A DNA stretch of 64,000 nucleotides, taken from contig JNWL01000006.1 of NCBI GenBank assembly GCA_000716465.1, positions 191,428 through 255,427 of the forward strand. The letters run 5' to 3'. A program made the translations under genes and the position numbers. The stretch is from Streptomyces bikiniensis. Lineage in GTDB: Bacteria > Actinomycetota > Actinomycetes > Streptomycetales > Streptomycetaceae. The notes beneath the pieces were generated by a model. The model ran no database searches. It was not told where the DNA came from and was given only the letters and a program-made list of their open reading frames with translations. Below, in pieces: positions 17,521 through 26,444 of this stretch. The stretch's first letter is position 1. Every line of letters starts with the position of its first letter.

Positions 17521-18327
17521 TCACCCCGCCACCTTCACGGTCGTGGTCGCGCCCCAGAGGGCCAGCGACAGGAAGAAGTCGGTGACGCTGATCAGCACGA
17601 TGGCGTTGCGCACGGAGCGGCCGACGGCGATGCCGACGCCGGCGGGGCCGCCGGAGGCGCGGAAGCCGTAGTAGCAGTGGGCGATGATCACCATCACGCT
17701 GAAGATCAGCACCTTGAGCACCGACAGGAGGACGTCCGTCGGTGACAGGAAGAGGTTGAAGTAGTGGTCGTAGGTCCCCGCCGACTGTCCGTTGAAGAGG
17801 ACGGTGACGTAGCGGGAGGCCAGGTAGGAGGAGAGCAGGCCGATCGCGTAGAGCGGGACGATGGCGACGACGCCGGCGATGATGCGGGTGGTGACCAGGT
17901 ACGGCATGGAGCGGATGCCCATGCCTTCGAGGGCGTCGACCTCCTCGTTGATGCGCATGGCGCCGAGTTGGGCGGTGAAGCCGGCGCCGACGGTCGCGGA
18001 GAGGGCGAGTCCGGCGACGAGGGGGGCGATCTCCCGGGTGTTGAAGTAGGCGGAGACGAAGCCGGTGAAGGCGGCGGTGCCGATCTGTTCGAGGGCCGCG
18101 TGGCCCTGGAGGCCGACGACGGTACCGGTGAAGAGGGTCATCGCGACCATCACGCCGATGGTGCCGCCGATGACGCCGAGGCCGCCGGAGCCGAAGGCGA
18201 CCTCGGCGAGGAGCCGCTGCACCTCCTTGAGGTAGCGGCGCAGGGTCCGCGGGATCCAGAGCAGCGCCTTGGCGTAGAACAGGAGCTGGTCGCCGGAGCG
18301 GTCGAGCCAGACGAACGGGGAGGCCAT
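17521..18327 (-). CDS. MlaE/YrbE permease, second (YrbEB)
   Basis: 268 residues, the MlaE-type inner-membrane permease of Mce transporters. Family signs include the loop GFTAQLGAMRINEEVDALEG and GIRSMPYLVTTRIIA and four to five hydrophobic segments. With YrbEA it forms the membrane core to which the ATPase binds. Five bases separate it from the upstream yrbE gene. Confidence 0.92.
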   Translation of the reverse strand: MASPFVWLDRSGDQLLFYAKALLWIPRTLRRYLKEVQRLLAEVAFGSGGLGVIGGTIGVMVAMTLFTGTVVGLQGHAALEQIGTAAFTGFVSAYFNTREIAPLVAGLALSATVGAGFTAQLGAMRINEEVDALEGMGIRSMPYLVTTRIIAGVVAIVPLYAIGLLSSYLASRYVTVLFNGQSAGTYDHYFNLFLSPTDVLLSVLKVLIFSVMVIIAHCYYGFRASGGPAGVGIAVGRSVRNAIVLISVTDFFLSLALWGATTTVKVAG

Positions 18328-18332
18328 CGGCC

Positions 18333-19097
18333 TCAGCCTCCCTTCGGCGGGACGATCTGCAGGTAGAGGCCCGTCAGCACCATGTTCACGAAGAACAGCA
18401 GCAGGAAGGTGATGACGACGGACTGGTTGACGGCGTCGCCGACGCCCTTGGGGCCGCCGCGGGGGTTGAGTCCCCGGTAGGCGGCGACGATGCCCGCGAT
18501 GAACCCGAAGATCAGGGCCTTGAGTTCGCTGATGTAGAGGTCGGGCAGCTGGGCGAGGGCGGAGAAGCTGGAGAGGTAGGCGCCGGGGGTGCCGCCCTGG
18601 AGGACGATGTTGAAGAAGTAGCCGCCCAGGGTGCCGACGACGGAGACCATGCCGTTGAGGAGCACGGCGACCGCCATGGTGGCGAGGACGCGCGGGACGA
18701 CCAGGCGCTGCACGGGTGAGACGCCCATGACCTCCATGGCGTCGAGCTCCTCGCGGATCTTGCGGGAGCCGAGGTCGGCGCAGATGGCGGAGCCGCCGGC
18801 GCCGGCGATCAGGAGGGCGACGATGAGCGGGCTGGCCTGCTGGATGACGGCGAGGACGCTGGCGCCGCCGGTGAAGGACTGGGCGCCGAGCTGCTGGGTG
18901 AGCGAGCCGACCTGGAGGGCGATCACGGCACCGAACGGGATCGAGACGAGCGCGGCGGGCAGGATGGTGACGCTCGCGACGAACCAGAACTGCTCGATGA
19001 ACTCCCGGAACTGGAAGGGTCGCCGGAAGACGGCCCGGCTCACCTCGGCGGCGAGGGCGAAGAGGCGGCCGGTCTGCCGCAGCGCGCCGGTGATCAC
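18333..19097 (-). CDS. MlaE/YrbE permease, first (YrbEA)
   Basis: 254 residues from GTG 19097, which forms a GTGA overlap with the stop of the ATPase gene. The signature ADLGSRKIREELDAMEVMG and GVSPVQRLVVPRVLA identifies an MlaE permease; hydrophobic segments surround it (VIALQVG, LATMAVAVLLNGMVSVVG, VVITFLLLFFVNMVL). The longer open frame upstream is a shadow of the ATPase gene. Confidence 0.92.
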   Translation of the reverse strand: MITGALRQTGRLFALAAEVSRAVFRRPFQFREFIEQFWFVASVTILPAALVSIPFGAVIALQVGSLTQQLGAQSFTGGASVLAVIQQASPLIVALLIAGAGGSAICADLGSRKIREELDAMEVMGVSPVQRLVVPRVLATMAVAVLLNGMVSVVGTLGGYFFNIVLQGGTPGAYLSSFSALAQLPDLYISELKALIFGFIAGIVAAYRGLNPRGGPKGVGDAVNQSVVITFLLLFFVNMVLTGLYLQIVPPKGG

Positions 19098-20107
19098 GAG
19101 CCGCTCCCGGTGGCCGGCATGCGCAAGGTGGGCGCTCCGGCGGTCCGCGCGTAGGTGTCCTGGATGGCGGCGCGGGCGGCGGGCGGCAGCCGGTCGAGCA
19201 TGCCGAGGACCCGTTCGCGGCGGCGTGCGACGGCCGCGCGGGGCGGGAGGCCGGGCGAGGGCTCCAGCTGCGGGACGATGACGCGGGGCGCGTCCGTCCG
19301 TACGCCTCCGGCGCTGTCCGCCTCGGCGGCGAGGGTGGCGGCGTCCTTCTCCTCGGACATGCCGATGGGTCCTTCGCGGCGGCCGGCGAGGAACTGGGTG
19401 ACGACCGGTTCGTCGCTGGTGAGGAGGACTTCGCGGGGGCCGAAGGTGACGAGGCCGCCCCGGAAGAACATGCCCATGTTGTCGGGGACGGTGGCGGCGA
19501 TGTCCAGGTTGTGGGTGACGATCAGCATCGTCGCGTCGATCCGCGCGTTGAGGTCGATGAGCAGCTGGGAGAGGTAGGCGGTGCGGACGGGGTCGAGCCC
19601 GGAGTCCGGTTCGTCGCACAGCACGATCTGGGGGTCGAGGACGAGGGCGCGGGCGAGGCCGGCGCGCTTGCGCATGCCGCCGCTGATCTCGCCCGGCAGC
19701 TTCCCCTCGGCGCCGAGGAGGCCGACGAGTTCGATGCGCTCCATGACGATGCGCCGGATCTCCGACTCCCGCTTGCGGGTGTGCTCGCGCAGCGGGAAGG
19801 CGATGTTGTCGAAGAGGGTCATGGAGCCGAAGAGGGCCCCGTCCTGGAACATGAGGCCGAAGAGCTTGCGGGTCTCGTAGATGTCGCGTTCGGGGCTGCT
19901 GACCATGTCGACCCCGTCGATGAGGACGCGGCCGCGCTGGGGTTTCAGCAGTCCGATGAGCGATTTCAGGAAGACCGTCTTGCCGGTGCCGGAAGGGCCG
20001 AGCATCACGCTCACCTCTCCGGCCGGTAATGTCAGCGTCACGTCCTGCCAGATGTTCTGCTTGCCGAAGGACATGGTCAGACCCTCAACGGCTACTTCGA
20101 TTCCCAT
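19094..20107 (-). CDS. Mce transporter ATPase (MceG/Mkl-type)
   Basis: 337 residues from ATG 20107, preceded by GGAGGTGGT. Walker A is GPSGTGKT, the signature SGGMRKRAGLARAL (GGM form typical of MlaF/Mkl), Walker B IVLCDEPDSGLDP, H-loop LIVTHNLD. After the ATPase domain comes an extension of ~90 residues with a final helix (RERVLGMLDRLPPAARAAIQ), as in mycobacterial MceG. In M. tuberculosis the ATPase gene stands apart from the mce loci; here it is the first gene of the operon and so sets its expression together with the permeases. Confidence 0.92.
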   Translation of the reverse strand: MGIEVAVEGLTMSFGKQNIWQDVTLTLPAGEVSVMLGPSGTGKTVFLKSLIGLLKPQRGRVLIDGVDMVSSPERDIYETRKLFGLMFQDGALFGSMTLFDNIAFPLREHTRKRESEIRRIVMERIELVGLLGAEGKLPGEISGGMRKRAGLARALVLDPQIVLCDEPDSGLDPVRTAYLSQLLIDLNARIDATMLIVTHNLDIAATVPDNMGMFFRGGLVTFGPREVLLTSDEPVVTQFLAGRREGPIGMSEEKDAATLAAEADSAGGVRTDAPRVIVPQLEPSPGLPPRAAVARRRERVLGMLDRLPPAARAAIQDTYARTAGAPTLRMPATGSGS

Positions 20108-20217
20108 ACCACCTCCAGCAGGCGTGAGTCGGGGCGCGCGCCGCGGGCGCACGTTAAGGCGGTGCGGATCACCGGGACAATAGGCGCGTCGCCGCGATCC
20201 TTGATCCATTGCCGTTC

Positions 20218-20268
20218 TTGTCACCGCGGAGACAAAGCCCGGACCGGGTTTTGTCTCCGCCGAGACAC
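20218..20268. promoter_or_regulatory. Paired dyads, candidate operators of the mce operon
   Basis: TTGTCACCGCGGAGACAA (20218-20235, dyad with one mismatched pair) and TGTCTCCGCCGAGACA (20252-20267, TGTCTC/GAGACA arms) lie about 33 bp apart. Together they also form a large inverted repeat: GCGGAGACAAA at 20226-20236 is the exact complement of 20250-20260, with CCCGG-A-CCGGG at the centre. They sit 110-160 bp upstream of the mce ATPase start, where a repressor or activator would act. Confidence 0.5.
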
Positions 20269-20393
20269 AGTGGGCGTCGCTTCTCCTCAGGGCCCGGCGA
20301 GCGGGTCTCCGTCGCCGGAGTCCCGTCCCGGCGCGGCGGCCGGACCGGCCTGTGGGTACGCGCCGACCTGCGACTGAGCGCCGCCCGGGGAAC

Positions 20394-20409
20394 GTTACGG
20401 CCGAGTAAC
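20394..20409. promoter_or_regulatory. GTTAC-N6-GTAAC dyad
   Basis: An exact 5-bp inverted repeat with a 6-base spacer. The same half-sites with a 5-base spacer occur at 27677-27693 between the acyl-CoA dehydrogenase and its TetR regulator, so this may be a related regulator site. Confidence 0.35.
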
Positions 20410-20467
20410 CTCCCGGGGCAATACCGGGTTCCGAGTTTTCGGGAGACGCGGAAGAACGGCCGGATAT

Positions 20468-20512
20468 TTGTCATCGGGGAAACAGAGTCGCCCTTCGACT
20501 TGTCATCGGGAA
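20468..20512. repeat. Direct repeat TTGTCATCGGG
   Basis: TTGTCATCGGG occurs at 20468 and again at 20500, 32 bp apart (three helical turns), within the mce/secreted-protein control region. The spacing is similar to that of the paired TTGTC dyads further left. Possible activator boxes. Confidence 0.4.
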
Positions 20513-20645
20513 GAGCGAATACAAGCCTCTCCGGAGCTTGCGCGGCCATCGCACCGCGGCTTGATCCCACCCCTGGGGCGATCGATCATAATTGTCGACA
20601 TTGCGCACCCCGGAACCAAGGCGATTCCCGCTACCGCTCACCCAC

Positions 20646-21459
<814 letters not shown>

Positions 21460-21585
21460 GGCGTTCCCTCCGTGTCCGCCCGGCCGGCGACCCCGGTCGG
21501 GCGGGCGCGGGCTGTCCGCGCGTCCCACCGCCCTTCCCCTCCGCTCCCGCGCGGGGGCGACGACCACCGAGGAGAGCCCCGCACC

Positions 21586-21651
21586 GTGAAGGAACCGATC
21601 AGGAAGTGCGGCGTCGCCACCGTTCCGACGATCGTCGGCTCCCACCCGTAA
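21586..21651 (+). pseudogene. Internally deleted duplicate of the preceding secreted-protein gene
   Basis: A GTG-started frame of 21 codons preceded by GAGGAGAGCCCCGCACC, close to the GGAGAGTCCCAGAGCC leader of the gene at 20818. Its first codons read VKEPIRK (compare MKKPIRK) and its last read VPTIVGSHP before TAA (compare IPTIVGSNP). The middle ~190 codons are missing. It is best read as a tandem paralogue reduced to its two ends, though a functional micropeptide cannot be excluded. Confidence 0.75.
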
Positions 21652-21740
21652 GGGCGCGGCTTCCCGCCTTCGCGGGCCGGCCGCGCCCCGCGCCGGCCCC
21701 TCCTCCCGTCGGCACCCAACGACCCGAGCGGAGCACCCAG

Positions 21741-23372
21741 ATGAGAGGTCCCGGGCCCACCACCCGATCCCCCCGCGTCCGCGCGCGCGGCGCGACGGTC
21801 GCCGCGTTCGTGGCGCTCGCCCCCCTGCTCCCGGCCTCGGCCGTCGCCGTGGGGACGCTGAAGGTCGACACCGCGCTGCCCTACGTCTGCACCCTGCCTT
21901 CGGGACAGCAGCCCGCGACGGTACGGATCACGGCGGCCTTCCCCGAACGGGCGGCCGTGGGCGAGGAGATACGCCCCACCGACGTCACCACGACGGTCGA
22001 ACTCCCCGCCGGGGCCGTGGCCGACCTCACCGCGCTCGGGGCCGCCACCGTACGGGCGGAGACACGGCTCGCGGTCGGCGTGGTCCAGCGCGAGCAGCGC
22101 GTGGAAGCCGCGTGGAGCGGCACGTCGCAGCCCGTCGCCGTGCCCGCCGAAGGACCCCTCGTGCTCACCACGACCGGGGACGTCCCCTCCCTGACGACGG
22201 ACGTCCCCGGCGATCTGGCCCTCGTCGCGGGGGCGTTCGCCGTCGGCCTCGCCCCGAGCACGGCCGACGGCGCGGCCACCGCCCCCGCGTCCCTCTCCGT
22301 CACCTGCGCCCCCGGCCCGGACGCCGGGGAGCGCACGCGGCTCCTCACCCTCCCGGTCGGCGCGGACGCCCCCACCACGGAACCGAGCCCCCCTCCCACG
22401 TCACCGTCCGCCCCTTCGCCGTCCGCCCCCTCGTCCGGCCGGCCCACGCCGTCGCTCCCGCCGGACCGGACGACCCCGGCGAAGCCGGAGACCACGAACG
22501 GGACGAGCGGGGCCCCGGAGGGCCCGCGGGTCGGCCGGCGAGCGGACGGCGGGACCGCGTCCCCCGCACCGGCGGCCCGGCCGGCCGCGCCCCCCTGCCT
22601 GACCGGGAACCCGACACCCATGTCGCTGTCCGCCTACGTCACCGGCTACAGCAACGTGCGGAAACAGAAAGGCGCCTCGCTCCTCCCGGTGTCCTGCATG
22701 CTGATCGAGCAGGGCCTCTCGGGGGAGCCGCCCCACCCCGCCCCGCCGGGCGAGATGCACTTCTTCGTCCCGTCGACGGGCAACCTGTCCTACCAGGGGC
22801 GCAAACAGACCCCGCCCTTCACCTCCACCTTCCTGTCCTTCGACTTCCAGCCGGTCACGGCGACCATGGTCCTGGAACAGGCCGGTCCCATCACGATCGA
22901 AGCGCTCCTGCGCATCTTCCTGTCGGACTTCTCGAACTCCACGGAGACCGTGGTCCGGGCACCGCTCGTCCTGCGCGTCCTCGACGTCAAGGTCAACGGC
23001 GTCGAACTGGACGTGGGCCCCTCCTGCCGTACGGCGCAGCCGCTCACCTCCACCGATCCCGACCCCGCCCGGCACCCGGGGAAGCACCTGGTGCTCCTGG
23101 GGAAGGGACGACTCGTCAACGGCACCGACGCCGTCGGCTACCTGCTCTCCAGCGGCGGCCCGCTCACCGGGGAGACGACCATTCCGGCCTTCGAGGGCTG
23201 CGGTGCCGGCGGAGAGGACCTCGACCGGCTCCTCACCGCCTCCATCTCCGGTCCCGGCAACTACGTGAAGCAGATGCAGGGCCAGTCCTGCGCCGTCGAC
23301 CCCAACGCCTGGAACCCGCTCGAGTGCACCGAGGACTCCCAGCCCCTCGTGGTCCCCAAGCCCGAGCGCTGA
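21741..23372 (+). CDS. Secreted two-domain protein, DUF6801-like N-terminal domain
   Basis: 543 residues from ATG 21741 with GGAGC upstream. Signal peptide (VAAFVALAPLLPASAVAV), a first domain of ~170 residues with two Cys (PYVCTLPSGQQP to VTCAPG) that resembles what I know as DUF6801, a Pro/Ser/Thr-rich linker (residues ~210-290), and a second domain of ~250 residues with several Cys (GNPTPMSLSAYVTGYSNV to PNAWNPLECTEDSQ). The linker suggests a cell-wall-spanning or extracellular protein. Function unknown; the position suggests a link with its secreted neighbours and possibly the mce system. Confidence 0.8.
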   Translation: MRGPGPTTRSPRVRARGATVAAFVALAPLLPASAVAVGTLKVDTALPYVCTLPSGQQPATVRITAAFPERAAVGEEIRPTDVTTTVELPAGAVADLTALGAATVRAETRLAVGVVQREQRVEAAWSGTSQPVAVPAEGPLVLTTTGDVPSLTTDVPGDLALVAGAFAVGLAPSTADGAATAPASLSVTCAPGPDAGERTRLLTLPVGADAPTTEPSPPPTSPSAPSPSAPSSGRPTPSLPPDRTTPAKPETTNGTSGAPEGPRVGRRADGGTASPAPAARPAAPPCLTGNPTPMSLSAYVTGYSNVRKQKGASLLPVSCMLIEQGLSGEPPHPAPPGEMHFFVPSTGNLSYQGRKQTPPFTSTFLSFDFQPVTATMVLEQAGPITIEALLRIFLSDFSNSTETVVRAPLVLRVLDVKVNGVELDVGPSCRTAQPLTSTDPDPARHPGKHLVLLGKGRLVNGTDAVGYLLSSGGPLTGETTIPAFEGCGAGGEDLDRLLTASISGPGNYVKQMQGQSCAVDPNAWNPLECTEDSQPLVVPKPER

Positions 23373-23414
23373 CCCGCCCCGCCCCGTTCCCCTTCCGCCA
23401 GAAAGGCCTCCGCC

Positions 23415-24359
23415 ATGCCCCTCGTCCCCTCCCGCACGAAGCTGGCCACCGTCTCCGCCCTCACCGCCCTCGGCGCCTTCGCCTCGATGGGCACGGCGAC
23501 CGCCGCCGTGCCCGAGCTGAACGGCGGCTGGGCGCCGTCCACCCGCTGCCCCGTCGACGCTCCGGCGATGCTCGCCGCCGACGGCCTGGACAGGACGCCG
23601 CAGTGCGTCGTCTCCTTCTCGCTCAGCGGCTCCATCAAGCTGGGCAAGACGACGGTGCCCACCGGGAGGACCAACCTCCAGATGGGGGCCATCCAGAACG
23701 CCGACGGCACCAGCACGGTCGTCGCCCCGCCCGCCGGCGCGCTCATCGCCGACCCCGCCACCGTCCCCGGCGGCCTGCTCGGCCTGATGTGTCCGAGCGA
23801 CATCCCGTTCATCAGCAACATCTGCAAGCAGCTCTCCGACGGGAAGCTCAACAAGATCACCGCCACCATGGAGTCGGTCGGCGCCCCCTCGGACTTCGAC
23901 CAGATCGCGGGCGTCCTCACCGACCAGCCGATCGTCACCCTCCCGGTCCGGATCCGCCTGGAGAACCCGTTCCTCGGCGGCAACTGCTACATCGGGACGA
24001 AGGAGAAGCCGATCCTCCTGCGCCCGCGCAACTTCACCGCGCCCGAGTTCGGCCTGGAGCGCTTCGGCGCCGACGGCACCCCGAACGAGGAGGGCGACAT
24101 CAGCCGCATCAACCTCCTCGGCTCCACCCAGGGCGACAACACCTTCGCCGTCCCCGGCGCCAGCGGCTGCGGCCTCGGGCTGCTCGGCCTGATCGACGGT
24201 GCGGTCAACCTCAAGACGGGCCTGCCCTCCCCCGCCGGGAAGAACAGCCTCGTCCTCAACAACACCCAGACCTACCTGACCGGCCTCTACGCGCCGGGCG
24301 TCGTCGCCCCCGACGCCGGGAAGGCCTTCTCCCAGAGCTGGCACTCCGCCGTAAAGTAA
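23415..24359 (+). CDS. Secreted protein of unknown function
   Basis: 314 residues. A signal peptide (LATVSALTALGAFASMGTATAA) precedes a mature part with six Cys (STRCPVD, PQCVVS, LMCPSD, NICKQL, GNCYIG, SGCGLG). The mature protein looks like a compact beta-rich extracellular protein. It follows the DUF6801-like gene by 42 bases on the same strand and probably shares its transcript. I do not recognise a functional family. Confidence 0.85.
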   Translation: MPLVPSRTKLATVSALTALGAFASMGTATAAVPELNGGWAPSTRCPVDAPAMLAADGLDRTPQCVVSFSLSGSIKLGKTTVPTGRTNLQMGAIQNADGTSTVVAPPAGALIADPATVPGGLLGLMCPSDIPFISNICKQLSDGKLNKITATMESVGAPSDFDQIAGVLTDQPIVTLPVRIRLENPFLGGNCYIGTKEKPILLRPRNFTAPEFGLERFGADGTPNEEGDISRINLLGSTQGDNTFAVPGASGCGLGLLGLIDGAVNLKTGLPSPAGKNSLVLNNTQTYLTGLYAPGVVAPDAGKAFSQSWHSAVK

Positions 24360-24575
24360 CGGCCACCCAGGGGCGATTACCGGCCTAGTCGGCGGCACAC
24401 GCCCTCCCGGGGACCCCAACTCCTGCGCAAGTTGTGTACAGCAACGAGCAGGTGTCCTAGCTTCAGCAGTCCCCGCAGGTACGCACCTGACGGCCGTGGC
24501 GGCGCCCCGCACTCCGGGCGGGGCGCCGCACCGCCGTTCCCCCACCGGTCGCGCAGAAGAGCAAGGGATCGGTCC

Positions 24576-25787
24576 ATGCCCGCTATCGCACAGCCGCCGA
24601 GCGTCGGCGAGCCCCTCGACCCGCTCCCCCGGGAGTTCGCCGAGCTGATGAGGCCGGAGATCCCCGGTCTCATCAAGGAGATCGGCGTGGAGGTCCAGCG
24701 GACCTACCCGGTGTACGCCCACCTCTTCAATGGGCCCCACTCGGACGCGATCCGCCAGGGCGTGGAGCAGGCCCTGGCGGCGTTCGTCGACCGGGTCGCC
24801 GACCCCGGCACGAACTCGGCCCTCCGCGACGAACTGCTGCGCAAGTTCGGCCGGGTGGAGGCCTACGAGGGCCGCGACCTCGACACCCTGCAGGGCGCCT
24901 ACCGCCTCGGCGCCCGCATCGCGCTGCGCCGGGCCAAGAGCATCGGTCGCACGTACAACCTCTCCCCCACCCTCATCCTGGCCTTCGCGGACGCCCTCTT
25001 CGCCTACGTCGAGGAGCTGGAAGCGCTTTCCCGCGAGGGCCACGCCATGGTCCAGGGGCGCGCGATGTCGGACACGGCGGCGCTGCGCAGACAGCTCCTC
25101 CACCTCGTCCTCGCCGGACCGCCGCTGCCCCGGACGACCATCGCCGAGCTGTGCCGGGAGTCCTCCTGGGAACTGCCCGCCGAGTGCACGATGGTGGCCT
25201 TACGGGCTCCGGTCGCCGAACTCGTCCAGGCCGGCCTCGACCGGGACGTCCTCGCCGACCTCAGCCTCCCCCAGCCGCACCTGCTCATCCCGGGCCCGCT
25301 CACCGCCGAGCGCCTGGCGATGCTCGAAGCCGCCCTGGCCGGCACCCCCGCCGTCGTCGGTCTGACCGTGCCGCCGCCGCAGGCCGCCCACTCCATCCGC
25401 TGGGCGCGGCGCGTCCTCCAGCTCATCGACGACGGCGTCGTGCCGGACGCGCCGCTCGTGCGCTGCGAGGAACACCTGACAACGTTGTGGCTGCTCTCGG
25501 ACCCGGCGCTCACGCACCACCTCGCCGCGCGCGAACTGGCCCCGCTGGACGGCCTGTCCGGCAGCCGGCGCGACCGACTGATCGAGACCCTGCGCGTCCA
25601 CGTCTCCACCCGGGCCCCGGCGGAGCAGGTCGGCGAGATGCTGGGCGTGCACGCCCAGACGGTCCGCTACCGGCTGCGGAACCTGGACAACCACTTCGGC
25701 GACCGGCTCCTCGACCCCGACCGCCGCTTCGCGCTCGAAGCGGCGCTGCGCTCGCTGCACCTCCGCGACAAGAAGCGGAAGGACTGA
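24576..25787 (+). CDS. PucR-family helix-turn-helix transcriptional regulator
   Basis: 403 residues from ATG 24576. The C-terminal HTH (residues ~345-395: LGVHAQTVRYRLRNLDNHFG, then LLDPDRRFALEAALRSL) is the HTH_30 type of PucR/CdaR regulators. The N-terminal ~170 residues are helical (PREFAELMRPEIPGLIKEI) and resemble the sensory part of Streptomyces members of this family. It follows three secreted-protein genes after a 216-bp gap, so it likely has its own promoter; TTGTGT and TAGCTT near 24432-24463 are weak candidates. Its targets may include its neighbours. Confidence 0.88.
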   Translation: MPAIAQPPSVGEPLDPLPREFAELMRPEIPGLIKEIGVEVQRTYPVYAHLFNGPHSDAIRQGVEQALAAFVDRVADPGTNSALRDELLRKFGRVEAYEGRDLDTLQGAYRLGARIALRRAKSIGRTYNLSPTLILAFADALFAYVEELEALSREGHAMVQGRAMSDTAALRRQLLHLVLAGPPLPRTTIAELCRESSWELPAECTMVALRAPVAELVQAGLDRDVLADLSLPQPHLLIPGPLTAERLAMLEAALAGTPAVVGLTVPPPQAAHSIRWARRVLQLIDDGVVPDAPLVRCEEHLTTLWLLSDPALTHHLAARELAPLDGLSGSRRDRLIETLRVHVSTRAPAEQVGEMLGVHAQTVRYRLRNLDNHFGDRLLDPDRRFALEAALRSLHLRDKKRKD

Positions 25788-25829
25788 GTCCGGGCCGGGG
25801 CCGTTCCCGTACGCCCGTCATGTGATCGG

Positions 25830-26384
25830 ATGGCGGTCATGAACGATCGGACCCTGTACCTGTTCAGCAGTGCCGCCTCACCCGTCTTCGACGTCGCACG
25901 GGTCGTCGAGGAGGCGCAGGCCGACGGCTGGGACGTGTGCCTCGGCCTCACGCCGACGGCCGCCCGCTGGCTCGCCGGCTCCCTCGACGGTCTCGCCGCG
26001 CTCACCGGCCACCCCGTGCGCTGGGACCACCTGCTCCCCGGCCAGCCGGACGTGTGGCCCGGGCCGGACGCGATCGTGGTGGCGCCGGCCACCTTCAACA
26101 CGGTCAACCGGTGGGCGCTCGGGTTCACGGACACATGGCTGGTCGGGGTGGTGGCCGAGGGCATCGGGAAGCGGATCCCCATGGCGGTGATGCCGTGCGT
26201 GAACTCCGCGTACGCCGCGCACCCCCGGTTCGACCTCTCCCTGGAGATCCTCCGGGGCGCCGGGGTGCGGGTCCTGTACGGCGAGGGAGGGTTCGTCCCG
26301 TACGAGCCGGGCGGGGAGGACCCCGCGGCCTACCCGTGGCGGACCGCGCTCGACGCGGTCGCGGACGTGCTCCGGCCGGTCTGA
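25830..26384 (+). CDS. Flavoprotein (HFCD / Dfp-like)
   Basis: 184 residues (ATG 25830; ATG 25839 is an alternative). LYLFSSAASPVFDVARVV at the N-terminus, IVVAPATFNTVNRWALG and a central MAVMPCVNSA block are features of the HFCD flavoproteins, which bind FMN and include phosphopantothenoylcysteine decarboxylase. It is shorter than Dfp and lacks the ligase half. Substrate unknown. A terminator follows at once. Confidence 0.82.
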   Translation: MAVMNDRTLYLFSSAASPVFDVARVVEEAQADGWDVCLGLTPTAARWLAGSLDGLAALTGHPVRWDHLLPGQPDVWPGPDAIVVAPATFNTVNRWALGFTDTWLVGVVAEGIGKRIPMAVMPCVNSAYAAHPRFDLSLEILRGAGVRVLYGEGGFVPYEPGGEDPAAYPWRTALDAVADVLRPV

Positions 26385-26386
26385 CG

Positions 26387-26425
26387 CGTCCGCCCCGCGC
26401 CCCCGGGAGGGGTGCGGGGCGGACG
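26387..26425. terminator. Bidirectional hairpin terminator
   Basis: CGTCCGCCCCGC (26387-26398) pairs perfectly with 26414-26425 across a 15-base loop, between the convergent flavoprotein and acyl-CoA dehydrogenase genes. Confidence 0.82.
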
Positions 26426-26444
26426 TACGCCTCGGCGGGCCGGC

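Noticed and set aside
20169..20570. 133-codon minus-strand frame in the mce control region
   Set aside because: No ribosome site, Arg/Lys/Gly-rich composition without the GC third-position bias, and it covers the dyads; regarded as non-coding.
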